DNA from: Diplonema papillatum
Taxonomy: Eukaryota > Euglenozoa > Diplonemea > Diplonemida > Diplonemidae
Direction of reading: 5' to 3'
Assembly: GCA_030068145.1 (NCBI GenBank)
Contig: JAPJBO010000191.1
Location: forward strand, 236,597 to 300,596
DNA: 64,000 nucleotides
Shown: one piece after another, positions 11,156 to 25,689 of the stretch
How positions within the stretch are numbered: the stretch's first letter is position 1
How the letters are laid out: each line of letters starts with the position of its first letter
Notes under the pieces: model-generated
Databases searched by the model: none
Told to the model about the DNA's origin: nothing
What the model saw: only the letters and a program-made list of their open reading frames with translations
Position numbers and translations under genes: made by a program

Positions 11156-11321
11156 CCAACGCCACCCTGCCACGGTGGCGTCATGTTGCCGGGCGCGATA
11201 GTACCGCTCTATTGTTCTACCACTTACATTCGCTTCGTTGGCTTCCCACGTTGCGAGTGATGTGCCTGAAGAGCAACGACGACGACGCCACAACCGGCTT
11301 GGAGAGTCGTATGAACTATCA

Positions 11322-12710
11322 TCCTCGGCGACTATGGAATACGGGACGTGAACCCTGCTACTCCCGGGGGTAACAGACTAAGATGCGAAGCCCTGAAGAA
11401 AGCATCCTCGGCAGCTATGGAATACGGGACGTGAACCCTGCTACACCCGGGGGTAACAGACTAAGATGTGAAGCCCTGAAGAAAGCATCCTCGGCGACTA
11501 TGGAATACGGGACGTGAACCCTGCTACTCCCGGGGGTAACAGACTAAGATGTGAAGCCCTGAAGAAAGCATCCTCGGCGACTATGGAATACGGGACGTGA
11601 ACCCTGCTACACCCGGGGGTAACAGACTAAGATGTGAAGCCCTGAAGAAAGCATCCTCAGCGACTATGGAATACGGGACGCGAACCCTGCTACACCCGGG
11701 GGTAACAGACTAAGATGTGAAACCCTGAAGAAAGCATCCTCGGCAGCTGGGACGTGAACCCTGCTACACCCGGGGGTAACAGACTAAGATGTGAAGCCCT
11801 GAAGAAAGCATCCTCGGCGACTATGGAATACGGGACGTGAACCCTGCTACACCCGGGGGTAACAGACTAAGATGTGAAGCCCTGAAGAAAGCATCCTCAG
11901 CGACTATGGAATACGGGACGCGAACCCTGCTACACCCGGGGGTAACAGACTAAGATGTGAAACCCTGAAGAAAGCATCCTCGGCAGCTGGGACGTGAACC
12001 CTGCTACACCCGGGGGTAACAGACTAAGATGTGAAGCCCTGAAGAAAGCATCCTCGGCGACTATGGAATACGGGACGTGAACCCTGCTACACCCGGGGGT
12101 AACAGACTAAGATGCGAAGCCCTGAAGAAAGCATCCTCGGCAGCTATGGAATACGGGACGTGAACCCTGCTACACCCGGGGGTAACAGACTAAGATGTGA
12201 AGCCCTGAAGAAAGCATCCTCGGCGACTATGGAATACGGGACGTGAACCCTGCTACACCCGGGGGTAACAGACTAAGATGTGAAGCCCTGAAGAAAGCAT
12301 CCTCAGCGACTATGGAATACGGGACGCGAACCCTGCTACACCCGGGGGTAACAGACTAAGATGTGAAACCCTGAAGAAAGCATCCTCGGCAGCTGGGACG
12401 TGAACCCTGCTACACCCGGGGGTAACAGACTAAGATGTGAAGCCCTGAAGAAAGCATCCTCGGCGACTATGGAATACGGGACGTGAACCCTGCTACACCC
12501 GGGGGTAACAGACTAAGATGCGAAGCCCTGAAGAAAGCATCCTCGGCAGCTATGGAATACGGGACGTGAACCCTGCTACACCCGGGGGTAACAGACTAAG
12601 ATGTGAAGCCCTGAAGAAAGCATCCTCGGCGACTATGGAATACGGGACGTGAACCCTGCTACTCCCGGGGGTAACAGACTAAGATGTGAAGCCCTGAAGA
12701 AATCATCCGA
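11322..12710 (+). repeat. 83-bp minisatellite apparently derived from UBL5
   Basis: About 16-17 units of 83 bp with some 71-bp variants that lack the TATGGAATAC stretch. Variants such as GGCAGCTGGG and CAGCGACTATGG recur in a set order, which suggests higher-order repeats. The unit core GGCGACTATGGAATACGGGA matches the UBL5 segment coding GDYEIRDG (GGGGATTACGAAATACGGGA). A UBL5 fragment (about 11265-11320) leads straight into the array. Confidence 0.85.
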
Positions 12711-13580
12711 GATACTCCCAGCAAGCAGTCGTTCACGGGTTCCACACAAAACAACATTGGTCGCTACTGCCTGTTATTGATTGCTCGTTTGCCCATGTTT
12801 CACTCGAGGTTGGAATAGGACAAGAAGGATTGGTTCCTTTGATCCGCGTAGTAGGGTCCTTGTCTTGATCTCAGCAAAGTCAATGCGCCGGATCTGGTTC
12901 GCGACAACGTTCTTGTTCAGAAGAAACGTTGTTGTCCAACCTCGTAAACGGTTTGCTTCGATCCTGAAGTTCGCATTCGTGAGTATTGGGTCGCCCACGC
13001 GCGTAGAGGATCACGCATCCTTCGCGAATGAAAGAAAAACAAAGCAAATCAAAAAAAAAAAAAAAAAAGATAGGACCCCCCCTACCCCCGCCTTCTTAGC
13101 CGTTCCTCGGTTCGAATGCAGGACACTATCCCCTCGGGTCGGTGTACCCGTGCCACGCTGGATTTGTCACAGCTTCGTTTGCAGCCTCTTTCGCCCTCCT
13201 GCTATCTGCATTCGCCGCCCGAAGAAAACGAAGCTGAACCACACACAGCGTGGCATCCGTCTTTGAACCACCTGCTGGCTGCCAACGGTTAGTAGCGACT
13301 GTTCAAACCGGTCGCGTCCCCTGTTTGTAGTGGTGAGCGGTCCAGTCCTGTGACAATTCTGCCTCGGACAAGCACCACGCTGCCGATACACCCCCTACGC
13401 CGACACGCCCACCGTAATGAAGGGTTGAGATCTCGTTCGTTACCAGGTAGACAAGCAGTGGGCCGGTCTGCGCATGGTCGTGCACCTTCGCAGCCGCCCG
13501 CCCCAGCCTCGCCAGGGCCGGCTGCAGGGAAAGTGGCTGCAAGGGCACGCGGTCGCCACAGAAGGCGTCATTCAAAGGGC
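12711..13580. other. No supported gene
   Basis: A 161-codon plus-strand open frame (12781-13266) crosses a poly-A run and has no recognisable motif. Otherwise intergenic. A MITE-core end (minus strand, AAATACTCGAGGG) lies at about 13588-13660. Confidence 0.35.
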
Positions 13581-13883
13581 GATCACGTAAAAAATACTCG
13601 AGGGACCGTTTTGTACTCACTTCGAAGGAGACCTACAAGGGAGACACAAGAATACAACTACCACGCCCCGCCACGAAAAACCCAGACTTTGCCTGTGTTT
13701 CGTGTGGGCCACAGCACGTTTTTTACCTCCCTTTGAAATTTCGCGACTGGCCTCTTCAAGTATTTTCAAGCAATCAAAAAGCAGGTGCTTGTACACAAAA
13801 TAGAGGTCAACCTGCAAACCCGCCGCCCTTGACCGGCCGCAGACGAGCCGCGCGACGGGGAAGGGGTAAGGGGCCGTTGTGCG

Positions 13884-16901
<3,018 letters not shown>

Positions 16902-16969
16902 AGAACGCAAGAGCATCTGCCCTGTCAGCTTTGGACGGGAACCGTGGCTGTAACAGGTAGCGGGGAACT

Positions 16970-17950
16970 AAGGTTCGATTCCTGAGAGAGCCTGCAATGT
17001 AGTAGCAAATCAAAGCCGGCAGTGATTGTGGTAAACGGTCAACGTTTACCGTTTACAAAAGTTTACGATTCATTCTTTGGTGGTGAACTGTTGAGGTAAA
17101 GGTTGGGGGTGCGACGTGCAGCCTGAACACGTGTTTTCCACCGGCTGAGTATTACGACTTGCTCTACCGCATCGTAGCTGTACCCCAGGTGGCGAGGCGG
17201 TCAGCCAAGGCGTGGTGGTGCGCCGCTGCCGGGCAGCTGGATCGGCGGGCCGCGCGCCGCGGCACCGGCGCCGTGCGGGCTGCGATGCACTGCGTCGGGG
17301 GCACAGCCGACCGCGGTGGGCACTCGGGCAGGCAGCCGCAGGTCCACCGGCAGAAGGGTACCGGCACGCTGCTGAAGCCGACGCTCCGCCTGCAAAGCGG
17401 CGCAGGCACGCTCATCCCGATCCCGCCCATCGAAACCCGCACCCGGAACTGGCGCGCGCAGGAGGCAGGCGGCGTGAAGAACGCAAGAGCATCTGCCCTA
17501 TCAGCTTTGGAGTTCGATTCCTGAGAGAGCCTGCAATGTAGTAGCAAATGAGCCGGCAGTGATTGTGGTAAACGGTCAACGTTTACCGTTTACAACAGGT
17601 TACGATTCATTCTTTGGTGGTGAACTGTTGAGGTAGGTGGGGGGTGCGACGTGCAGCCTGAACACGTGTTTTCCACCGGCTGAGTATTACCACTTGCTCT
17701 ACCGCATCGGGGCTATCAGTAGCTGTACCCCAGTGGTCGGTTGGCCAAGGCGTGGTGGTCCGCCGGCGCCAGGCAACTGGCTCGTCGGGCGTCGTGCGGG
17801 CCGTGATGCACTGCGTCGGGGGCACCGCCGACCGCTGCAAGCACCCAGGAAGGCAGGCGCAGATCTACTGGCAGACGGGCGCCGGGTCGCTGGTGAAGCC
17901 GACGCTCCGCCTGCAAACGCTCCGCCTGCAAAGCGGTGCCGGTTGCAACA
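16970..17950 (+). pseudogene. Two truncated 3'-end copies of the polyQ gene
   Basis: The last 290 bp of the ORF plus its 3' flank (AGAGCCTGCAATGTAGTAGC, then the GGTAAACGGTCAACG block) recur at about 17189-17530. A more deleted copy lies at about 17740-17950. Each is preceded by the same flank, giving a tandem of roughly 550 bp. No copy has the repeat or polyQ part. Confidence 0.8.
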
Positions 17951-19080
17951 GCTGAATGTCTTTACACAGGCGGAACATCTCACCCGATGATGCGGCAGCT
18001 AGCCAAGATAAAGTGCAAGGTCATATCCTCCGTCGGGACCACCCTTTCCTAGACCGACGCACGAGTCTTTGATATGTGGCTACACCCTTCCCACTGGCCA
18101 AGACTGCCTACGGCCCCCAAAGAGGCTGTACATGGTCCATCCCCTCGGTGTACACCGAAAAAAGATCCTGCGATGGGAAACAACAACCGGAGGGACCACA
18201 GTCCAAGAATTCGGCCAGCACTTCTCTCTTCCCCGGCGCGCCTCGTGACCCGGCGAACTACGAGGGCCAAAAAAAAAGAAATGTCATCTCTCCACTCGTT
18301 CAGGATCGTGAGCAATCTGGTCCCTCCTTATAGACCGTGCTGCACCGGGGTATTCTGAAGTTAGGATGCAGAGTATCTGTAGCGATGGCCTGCGTTAGTG
18401 TGTAGGTGGACTGCGGTGCAGCATAGAGCACCCGTGATAAGACAGGGTCAGGCCATGCGGTGCAGATTCAGGGGATAGGGGATGGACCGGCTTGCAACTG
18501 TGTTTCCCACGAGCTTTTTTTGTACGCTGCCAGATTATTTGTTGCAGCCTTCGCTTCCGCGAAGGCAATGTACTTACTAGACCAGGAAAAAGGAAAGAAA
18601 GAAGAAATAGGACGCCCTTTCAAACTGTTTGCTTGAGAGCCTTCTAAACGTAGATATGCTGGCGGGCTGCTAGCGGGTATGTTGACGCTATCGCGGCTCA
18701 GAAAATAGACCACAATAAACGCTAAAAAAGAGCGACGTCCCTCAAAAACCTTTCTTGTTCTAAGAGAACCCAATCGTGAACGGTCACACGGAGACCCTAA
18801 AACCCCGGAATTTCAAGCGAACTTTAACTCTAAAAAAGGAACGCAGCTCGTCCGCCGGCGGCTACTGGCGCACGTGGTACTTCAGCGGACGAGGCACGAA
18901 GTGCGAGCTAACGGGCGAGCCGCGACCAGCCTCGTGTCTGAATACTCGAAAGGCGGCTGCGTCAGCGACTTTCTGCAGGAGCACGTTGCGTTCCTCACAG
19001 CATCTTGCCCCAGATGCCCGGTAGGGTGTCAAAAAAGTTGAGAGTTACCGTGTTTGCACGGTAAGGAATTGCCTTGTGGA
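17951..19080. other. No supported gene
   Basis: Intergenic sequence with short open frames on both strands. A scrap of the 1.7-kb tandem pair lies at about 18795-18845. Confidence 0.35.
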
Positions 19081-19081
19081 G

Positions 19082-19220
19082 GTGAGTCCGCCTTGTTTTC
19101 ACATTCTTCAGCCATTATTTCAGCCTAAACGAGCATCCGACTAGGTATTCTGGATTTCCAGAGCATTCGGGGGCCACCCGAGTGGTAGGGTCCCAGTCTT
19201 GGGGTTCTGACGACCCCCCT
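19082..19220 (+). repeat. Dispersed repeat family N, copy 1
   Basis: About 135 bp, including TTTCAGCCTAAACGAGC and an ACCCGAGTGGT...GGGTTCTG pair loosely like pol III A and B boxes. A diverged copy lies at 44371-44505. Confidence 0.6.
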
Positions 19221-19267
19221 TTCTCCGGCATAACAGGGTCCTTTGGCACTGTGGATTCTATATTGAG

Positions 19268-19313
19268 CATTGATGCAGATTATCGCCACAGATTCTTTGC
19301 ATTCTAAGCCAAA
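19268..19313 (+). mobile_element. 46-bp LINE 3'-end insertion with perfect TSD
   Basis: The insert matches the last 46 bp of the LINE at 36179-38106, ending CTAAGCCAAA. Direct repeats CTATATTGAG at 19258-19267 and 19314-19323 flank it. An extremely 5'-truncated retrotransposed copy. Confidence 0.85.
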
Positions 19314-19975
19314 CTATATTGAGTGAGTCCACCCGACGGTGCAGCCTACACCCGTTGCTTTGTTTGATGCATTTTTTGTGTTAGCAATGCATTTTCTTTT
19401 TTTTTTTTGAAGTATAGAGCTCACTAGGACAACAAACGGAGGCTGGGCCTTAGCCTTTTGAGAGGGAAACATCGGGAACATGAATGTACCTGGCCATCCT
19501 TTAGCTCCGTTAGGTCGGGAGGAGGAACGGTTTCCGGGGAGCCTTGTTGTCGGCTCCGGTTAGAAGTCCGGTTGGGGAGCTTCTTTCTGGCTCGTGCCGT
19601 GGCCTGAGAGGGGAAGTTCAGGGAGGGAATGCTGGAGCAGTTGCACGCTCTTTCGTTTTTCTTGGGGGCGGAACTCACCTGCTTTGGTAAGTTTCATGTA
19701 GTACGCTGCCAACTACTCATTTTTAGTACCAACAATGCGGCGACACACGGGGAGGAAACCACCAGTGACGCACAAACAAAACGGGAAAAAACACGGAGTC
19801 TTTTATCCCCGAGGCGCATTCGAACCAGGTTGTAATACCTAGTGGGGGGACCTTCTCCGGTAGCTCCCGGTTCAGCCGACTTCCGCGGCCTTCTTAAAAG
19901 GTCCAAAAAGCTCTCTCACACACACACAACGACCGAAACACGGTGCAGTCTGAAAATCGCAATCGGTGGGACAAA

Positions 19976-21864
19976 ATGGGGAAGCCAGCCGAAGAGGAGC
20001 CGGCGAACATCTCAGTGACGTGGGAGGACCAGAAGAAAATCTCGAACTTTTGCCGCCTGCACAAGCGGAAGGACGAGGTCATCGTGGAGGTCGAAACGCT
20101 CAAGAAGCAACTGGTATGCCGCCCTTCACGCGACGCTGTGGCCGCTCCTGGTCAAGGAACGTGACGGTCAACCACAGCAAAGCTTGAGTCGGAGGCAGCA
20201 CAGTGCCACAACCCCGTCCGCTCTGCCCTGTGGCTGACCGTCTCGACGAGCTTGTGTTCAGCGCGAGCGCCAAGCCCCGAGGTGCGCCACGCCTTGATCC
20301 ACTTGACCCGTAGGCCCGCGGCTCTGCCGTCGCTCCAAACAAGCAACATTCATTCACTCAGGACGACATCATGGATGCGGAAACCGAGATCTACATCGCG
20401 GATGACATCAAATACGGCCTGGGGCAGTGCTTCCTCACCGTCGACACCGACCAAGTGGACACAATGCTCGGAGATTCGAAGGAAGCCCTGGAGGGTAACG
20501 TGGAAACCCTTAACAACGAGCTGGTGTGCATCTTTCTGCATTTCTTATTGAAGCGTGCAACCTGCAGGGAATAGTAGATCTCTTGAGTTTGTGCTGCTCA
20601 CGATTGCTGAACATCGTAACCTAAAGAGGACCTACACCCCTCGTGAGAAAAAGCCAAAGAATAAACGCATCTTCGTCTTTCTTTCCGTTCCGTCAAGAGC
20701 TGCGAGTCAACTATTCTTAGTCGTCTCCCGGTCTCTTGTGGAATCCTCCCTGCCTCTGTTCACGGGAGCTTCTGTCTTCAATTGAGGGCAGAAGGCAGCA
20801 GGTGCAGCACTTCCATGCGGTCAACCGCTGAGCGTGGAAGCTGTTGTGTGGGGAAGAAGCCCCCGCATTGCAAAGGTGCAGCCCGCCCCAAGCCCGCAGC
20901 AGAAAGCTTGGACGATCCGAATAGGTCCAGATAGGTGCCTCGAACATACGTGCGCCCAGTGAAGGAGCAATGGTGGCGATATCAACGCGGCTCCGACTCG
21001 TACCACTCGTCGGGGGTTTGGGACTTTTAACCCTCTATTCAAAGGTCCATCTTCTCAAATCTGTGCTCGTTCGCCATCGGCCTCCGGGATGGGGATCACT
21101 CCCGGATCTGGCCTGGTCTGCGTCTTGGATTGTGTCTCACGTCAGCGGTCAATGTTGCAAGCGACGAAGATCAAGTGGTCTGGTTCCAGTTTCTTGTGGT
21201 AACAAGCTTCGGTTCCCGAAAACGTCAGAGGTAACCCTGCGCTCGATATGCTACCTGCGAACCCTTGATCACCAAGCAGTTTGCGAAACGTAGCAGCGCG
21301 CAGAACGCCGCGGACGCGGCCGCCTCGCCTGACGGCTCGCGTCCCAAGGCTCTGTCAACCAGTTAAAGGAAGTGAAACCAGTTAGCAGAAACCCCTGTTT
21401 GGGGAGAATGGGAGTCGGTCATAAAACATACGTTAAATTGACATGCGCCTTGAGCCTGAAGCTAGGCCGGCGGGGAAAACAACAACGTCGGTGAGCAGAC
21501 GTCAAAAAGTGTCGTGGCTCTATTTGTGCGCACAGCCGGTTTTTGTGTGTACGTGTGTAAACCCGTGTTTTGAGTGATTTAACACAGCACGCTGTCATCC
21601 GACACTTTTTGATATAGACAAGCAATTAAATTCTCTTGAGAGCATGACACGACGCGTGCAAAGAGGTAGTCTGCAGCGGCTTGTGCAGTCGATCGTCACA
21701 GATTGTTGCTGCATATCAAGTTCAAACTACTACTACTATGGTCGAATGGTATTTCACGTTCTTGCATTTCCCCACAGGAAGCGATCGCCGAGGTGATGAA
21801 GGGGCTGAAGGCGGAACTGCATGCGAAGTTCGGGAATGCTGTGTACTTGGACACGGACAAGTAG
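19976..21864 (+). CDS. PFDN4: Prefoldin subunit 4 (three exons)
   Basis: Exons 19976-20113, 20362-20523 and 21778-21864 join in phase to 128 aa. Introns are GT-AG (donors gtatgc and gtgtgc; acceptors ...ctcag and ...cacag). Prefoldin is a cytosolic hexamer that hands unfolded actin and tubulin to CCT; subunit 4 is a beta-type subunit. Family marks: ISVTWEDQKKISNF at the start of the N-terminal helix, LKKQL at the end of exon 1, DDIMDAE and GQCFLTVDTDQV (beta hairpins) in exon 2, and LKAELHAKFGNAVYLD near the end. The usual family has about seven residues between the helix end and DDIM that are absent at the exon 1/2 junction. Intron 1 is almost filled by repeat D, and a small exon may be lost or hidden there. 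Confidence 0.9.
20138..20335 (+). repeat. Dispersed repeat family D, copy 3, in PFDN4 intron 1
   Basis: Shares GGCCGCTCCTGG, GGTCAACCACAGC and CACTTGACCCGTAGGCCC with the copies at 1.1 and 6.3 kb. It makes up about 80% of the 248-bp intron. Confidence 0.75.
20993..21090 (+). repeat. Dispersed repeat family P, copy 1
   Basis: Shares TACCACTCRTCGG, GACTTTTAACCCTC and ATCGGCCTCCGGGA with about 61165-61265. No coding potential. It lies in PFDN4 intron 2. Confidence 0.55.
21643..21728 (+). repeat. Dispersed repeat family F, copy 2
   Basis: Second copy of the 85-bp unit at 6995-7080, in PFDN4 intron 2. Confidence 0.7.
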
Positions 21865-22134
21865 TGTGGCGTCACCCGGCTGTACGCCCGCTGGGTACCC
21901 TTTCCTGCCTCTGCGCGTCACCCCCCCGCCCCTCCCCCTTTGTTTCTTTGTCTTTTGCTTATCTCGCGTAGAACAAGCGAACACTAGCTTGGCACGAACC
22001 TGATCACATGCACAAACCTTCTTCTGTCGTGCTGCGTGGCCCCAGCACGCAGATGTGTTGCGGCTCTTGCAAACTGACGAAGGCATGCAGGGGGTCCCTT
22101 GGCGGGTCTGTACGTGCAACGCGGAGGCGGTATT

Positions 22135-22500
22135 GTTTTGGTGAGTTCTCTCCCCACGGAGTCGAAGAGGTCACCCAACGTGCGGGCCATTGAGCTACGT
22201 GAAGACTGCTGAGAAGGATGGCGCAAATTTTACTTCGAGGCAGTTTTTGGTGAGCACTCCACTCATCTGATGTACAAAGTTCTCCAACGTGCGGGTCATT
22301 GAGTCATGTGAAGACTGCTGAGAAGGATGACGCAACGTTCACTTCAAGGCAGTGTTGGGTGCATTCTCCATTCATCCCCAACGTAAAAAATCTTCCAGCG
22401 TGCGGGTCATTCATCCACGTGCAGACTGCTAGGAAGAATGACATAGCATTATCACTTCAAGGCAGTGCTTGGTGAGTTCCCCACTCATCTGGTGCACACT
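22135..22500 (+). repeat. Tandem repeat of about 109 bp
   Basis: Three to four imperfect units marked by CGTGCGGGYCATT and GAAGACTGCTGAGAAGGAT. Non-coding. Confidence 0.75.
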
Positions 22501-22984
22501 GCCCCTGGCAACACGCGGGTCTGACCGACACTGAGAAGAGGCACCATAACCAGTACCCGAAGCCCAATGGAAGGAGCAGCCCACGGCGCAACGAACGCTG
22601 CGCAAGTAGCTACCGGTTCGCTTTCGGTTCCTTTGCGCCTTCGATAGTGTCCGGGTGTGCGGAACACTCAGCTCGGCTGGAGTTAAAGAGGGAATGCCCC
22701 AGTTACCCGCCCGAAAAGCGGGGCGTGCGACCGAAACGCGTGTAAAAGCACTGGGTCTTTTAACTCCAGCTTCAGCTCTAGCTTCTGAAGCTGGGCTCCA
22801 CCGTGCACACTCATGGGGTTGCCGATCCCCGCGAAAACTGTACAATATCCCAACTTGGACTTCGCTTGCAACACATCCGTGCATCATTAGTTAGCTGGAG
22901 ACGAAACCTACTTGGATGCATGAATCTCAGGGGGCTCCATCGATATCGAGGGCCACCACTCGAGCGAGCCGGATAGAGCGGCTC

Positions 22985-23105
22985 GGGCCGGCAGGGATGT
23001 CCCGCCGCACAGCCACGGGCCTACGGCTCAGGTGGCCGCCGATTTCGCTAGCGGAAACGACAGCGCAAGCGCCACCTTGAGGCTTGGCGCTTGTGTTGAA
23101 CACAA
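22985..23105 (-). repeat. Diverged inverted copy of repeat family D
   Basis: On the minus strand, CTTGTGTTCAACACAAGCG and GCCGTAGGCCCGTGGCT match blocks of family D. The rest has diverged. Confidence 0.5.
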
Positions 23106-24450
23106 GACTGTTTAGAGGCAGCATCGGGAGTTGTATGCGTAGCATTGTCTACACCATCCACCAGTAGGTGGTAGTATCAAAGGGCATTCTATGTCATCAC
23201 TGCATGGATACGATGGGTATCCGTGTGTGTGTGTCCTCCTGGATAGACAACCCCAACAAAGCGTAGTACGAGGATGACGTGTCGTGTGTTGTGAGGTCCT
23301 TGCGACTTCCGATTCCAAGCGTTGCCTTTTCATGCTGCGGGTCGACCGTTCCGCACCTTTGCTCCCCCTCGGAGCGAAATCTTCTTTTTTCCCCGTTCAT
23401 TTTCCCGCCAGCCTCACCGACCTCGCCATCAAATGCTACGTAGACCCGTTCGAACCGAAACGCTGTGGCCCAGCACGTCCCAGTTCCCGTTCTCCTTTTC
23501 CTCCGCACCGCGCGGGACTTCGGCGCAGCGTACCCTCCAACCAAGGTACGAAGCTTGTCGGTGCTACAAAGTTGTAGCAGGAAAGAAGACGGGGCGAAAT
23601 ATTCAGTTTAATGTTCAGGAAAGTACCGGCTGCCTCCGGGGGAGAATGGGGATTGTGCATTCAAAACAGGCTCGAGTAAGATCCTCGATCAAGTATACAC
23701 CCCGGACTCCACTCCGGATTGCGGGAGTGGTTTTGCGGTCGTTTGTGCGGTCGGCCTCACTCCCTGTTTTCACGCTCTCGCGCGCATGTCAGCACGACGC
23801 TTTCTGTCGACAATTCTTGTTGAACACGGCTCGACAGCTTCCCCCAGCGACTTTGTAAGAATCGGCCAAAATCGGCGGATGGACGGGTGAAGGGGGCAGT
23901 TGCCTTGGGGGCCGGGTGGTGAGATGCTCTAAGGTGAAATGGTCACAATACCCGGGCCCACAAAAATTTCCGACGAGGTGTCGCTTGTACTTGCACTGTA
24001 GACACAAACGAGTAGTCGGCAAGGTACTACGTTTGAAGCAGGTGAATTCTGCCAGTGCCAGGCATGGCTAGCAGTAGTGCCCATGACCACTTCTGCAGAA
24101 AAAAACAGAAAAGAGAAGAATTTCTATCTATTCGATTCAGGGTCGTCGTCCCTTCGGTGGCGAGGCTTATTCAGGTGACGATTGGGTGCACCAGACAGCA
24201 TGGCTAACTTGTCCAGACTCGCCTGGTGGCGACGGATGCCGCGCATTTTCAAGCACTGACGAACAACCCCTGACATGGACAGGGGCTAGCTATAGACGTG
24301 GTTTTTTTTGTCCAAAAAGAAAAGCCGTACAACAACCACTTCTTTGGCACCCGACGAGGGAAGTCTCAATACCGTATTAAACCCCGGCCAGTGCGCACAA
24401 GCAACAAAAGTACGTGCGCTCGGCTAAAGGCCGGTGCGGGGCGAGACTGG
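23106..24450. other. No supported gene
   Basis: Open frames on both strands near 23200-23860 (up to 178 codons) have no recognisable motif and overlap one another. Unresolved. Confidence 0.3.
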
Positions 24451-24464
24451 AGGCAGCTGTTAAA

Positions 24465-24660
24465 GTTCGGGAACAGTAAAGTTCGTGCGCAGCTAAGTTC
24501 GGGCGATGCCAAGTTGGGTGATGCAAATTTCTGGTGAACCAAAGTTCGGGCGAAGCAAAGTTCGGGCGCAGCTGAGTTCGGGCGAAGCTAAGTTCTGGTG
24601 AAGCAAAGCAAAGTGCGGGCGAAGCAAAGTTCGGGTTCTGGTGATGCTGAGTTCGACGTG
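24465..24660 (+). repeat. AGTTCGGGCGAAGC repeat, short array
   Basis: Loose tandem units of AAGTTCGGGCGAAGC and CAGCTGAGTTC. Same family as the regular 27-bp array at 54780-55110. Confidence 0.8.
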
Positions 24661-24810
24661 TGGTAGCAAGTTTAGCGCCAGTACCCGGCCCCCGACTCCG
24701 TTTCCCGTGGTGCCCAAATACCGCGAGATACTGAGAAACTCCGCGAAAAACGCAAATTTCGGGCACATTAGACCCCGAAACGCAACAAACCTCGAAAACA
24801 ATCTTCGACC

Positions 24811-24890
24811 GAAAAAGTGTGATGGGCGGGGTCCGAACCCGGGCCTACCGGCCTGAAGGCCGACGCCCGCTCACTCTGCCACCCCCTTGC
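24811..24890 (-). ncRNA. tRNA-like pol III unit or SINE head
   Basis: On the minus strand, TGGCAGAGTGAGCGGG matches the pol III A box, GGTTCGGACCC matches the B box, and TTTTT (24811-24815) follows as a terminator. The centre folds as a perfect 7-bp hairpin with a four-base loop (TTCA) instead of the 17-nt tRNA anticodon arm. The acceptor pairing has two mismatches. It is therefore not a good tRNA gene; a tRNA-derived SINE head or tRNA pseudogene is more likely. No other copy was noticed in the window. Confidence 0.45.
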
Positions 24891-24899
24891 CTTTTGGCA

Positions 24900-25200
24900 G
24901 GGAAGGAAAAAGCTATCTCCGCACTAGTATCTAGTCCAAAAACAATACACTTTTCGCCACTTAGAAAAGCCGGGTTGGCTCGAATAGAGGCTATTCACAT
25001 TGCATGTTCATAGGACCTCCAGTCTCGAAAAATGCCGTGCTAAAACAGATGTTTTGCTTGAGCACTTGCACCCACCCGCACATGCACGCTTCTTCCATCG
25101 TGCTTCGACTAAACTCGGAAAAGGTCATCGGCATGCTAATGGGTACCACACGAAGCCTTTCGCCGTGCCTTCGGTACGTCCCTTCTCCACCTGGTCCGGG
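24900..25200. other. No gene seen
   Basis: Intergenic sequence with no recognisable feature. Confidence 0.3.
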
Positions 25201-25207
25201 CTCCTGG

Positions 25208-25265
25208 TAGGTTCCCCGAAACTCCCCGACACTTCCCCGAAACTCCCCGAAACTCCCCGATACTC
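25208..25265 (+). repeat. CCCCGAAACT minisatellite
   Basis: Ten-bp CCCCGAAACT-type units; a second short array of the same unit is at 26837-26902. Confidence 0.8.
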
Positions 25266-25689
25266 AGCCCGATTTTTGTGGAAAAAAGTGGGGCTGCCGG
25301 TGGGTGGGCAGGTGTACAGGTTGGTAGTTGAGTGGACAGATGGGTGGATGGGGGTGGGCAGGCGGTGGATGGATGAACAGGTGTAGACGGGTGGGTGGAT
25401 GGGCGTGTGATTCGGACGCGGCTCTCTTGAGCCGTCCGTGTTCCTCCTCCGATTGGCCACCTCGACAGCTCGCAGGGCGTTTCTTAACACTGTGCGAGAG
25501 AACTCGGATGCATCTACCAACTGTAGCTTGGACTCCTAGGCAGTTGTTGAGGCACACCCTGCAGCCTGCGCATTCGGAGGGCCTCAAGGCGAACCAGCAG
25601 TTGCTGGAAAACCTGCAGGACCTGCCCAGGGAGTCTGGAGCAGGACGCGTCTTGTGCATGAGCGCAGATTCAACCATCATCTGACTCTT

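Noticed and set aside
24820-24890. Functional tRNA gene
   Set aside because: No 7-nt anticodon loop can be drawn and the acceptor stem has two mismatches.
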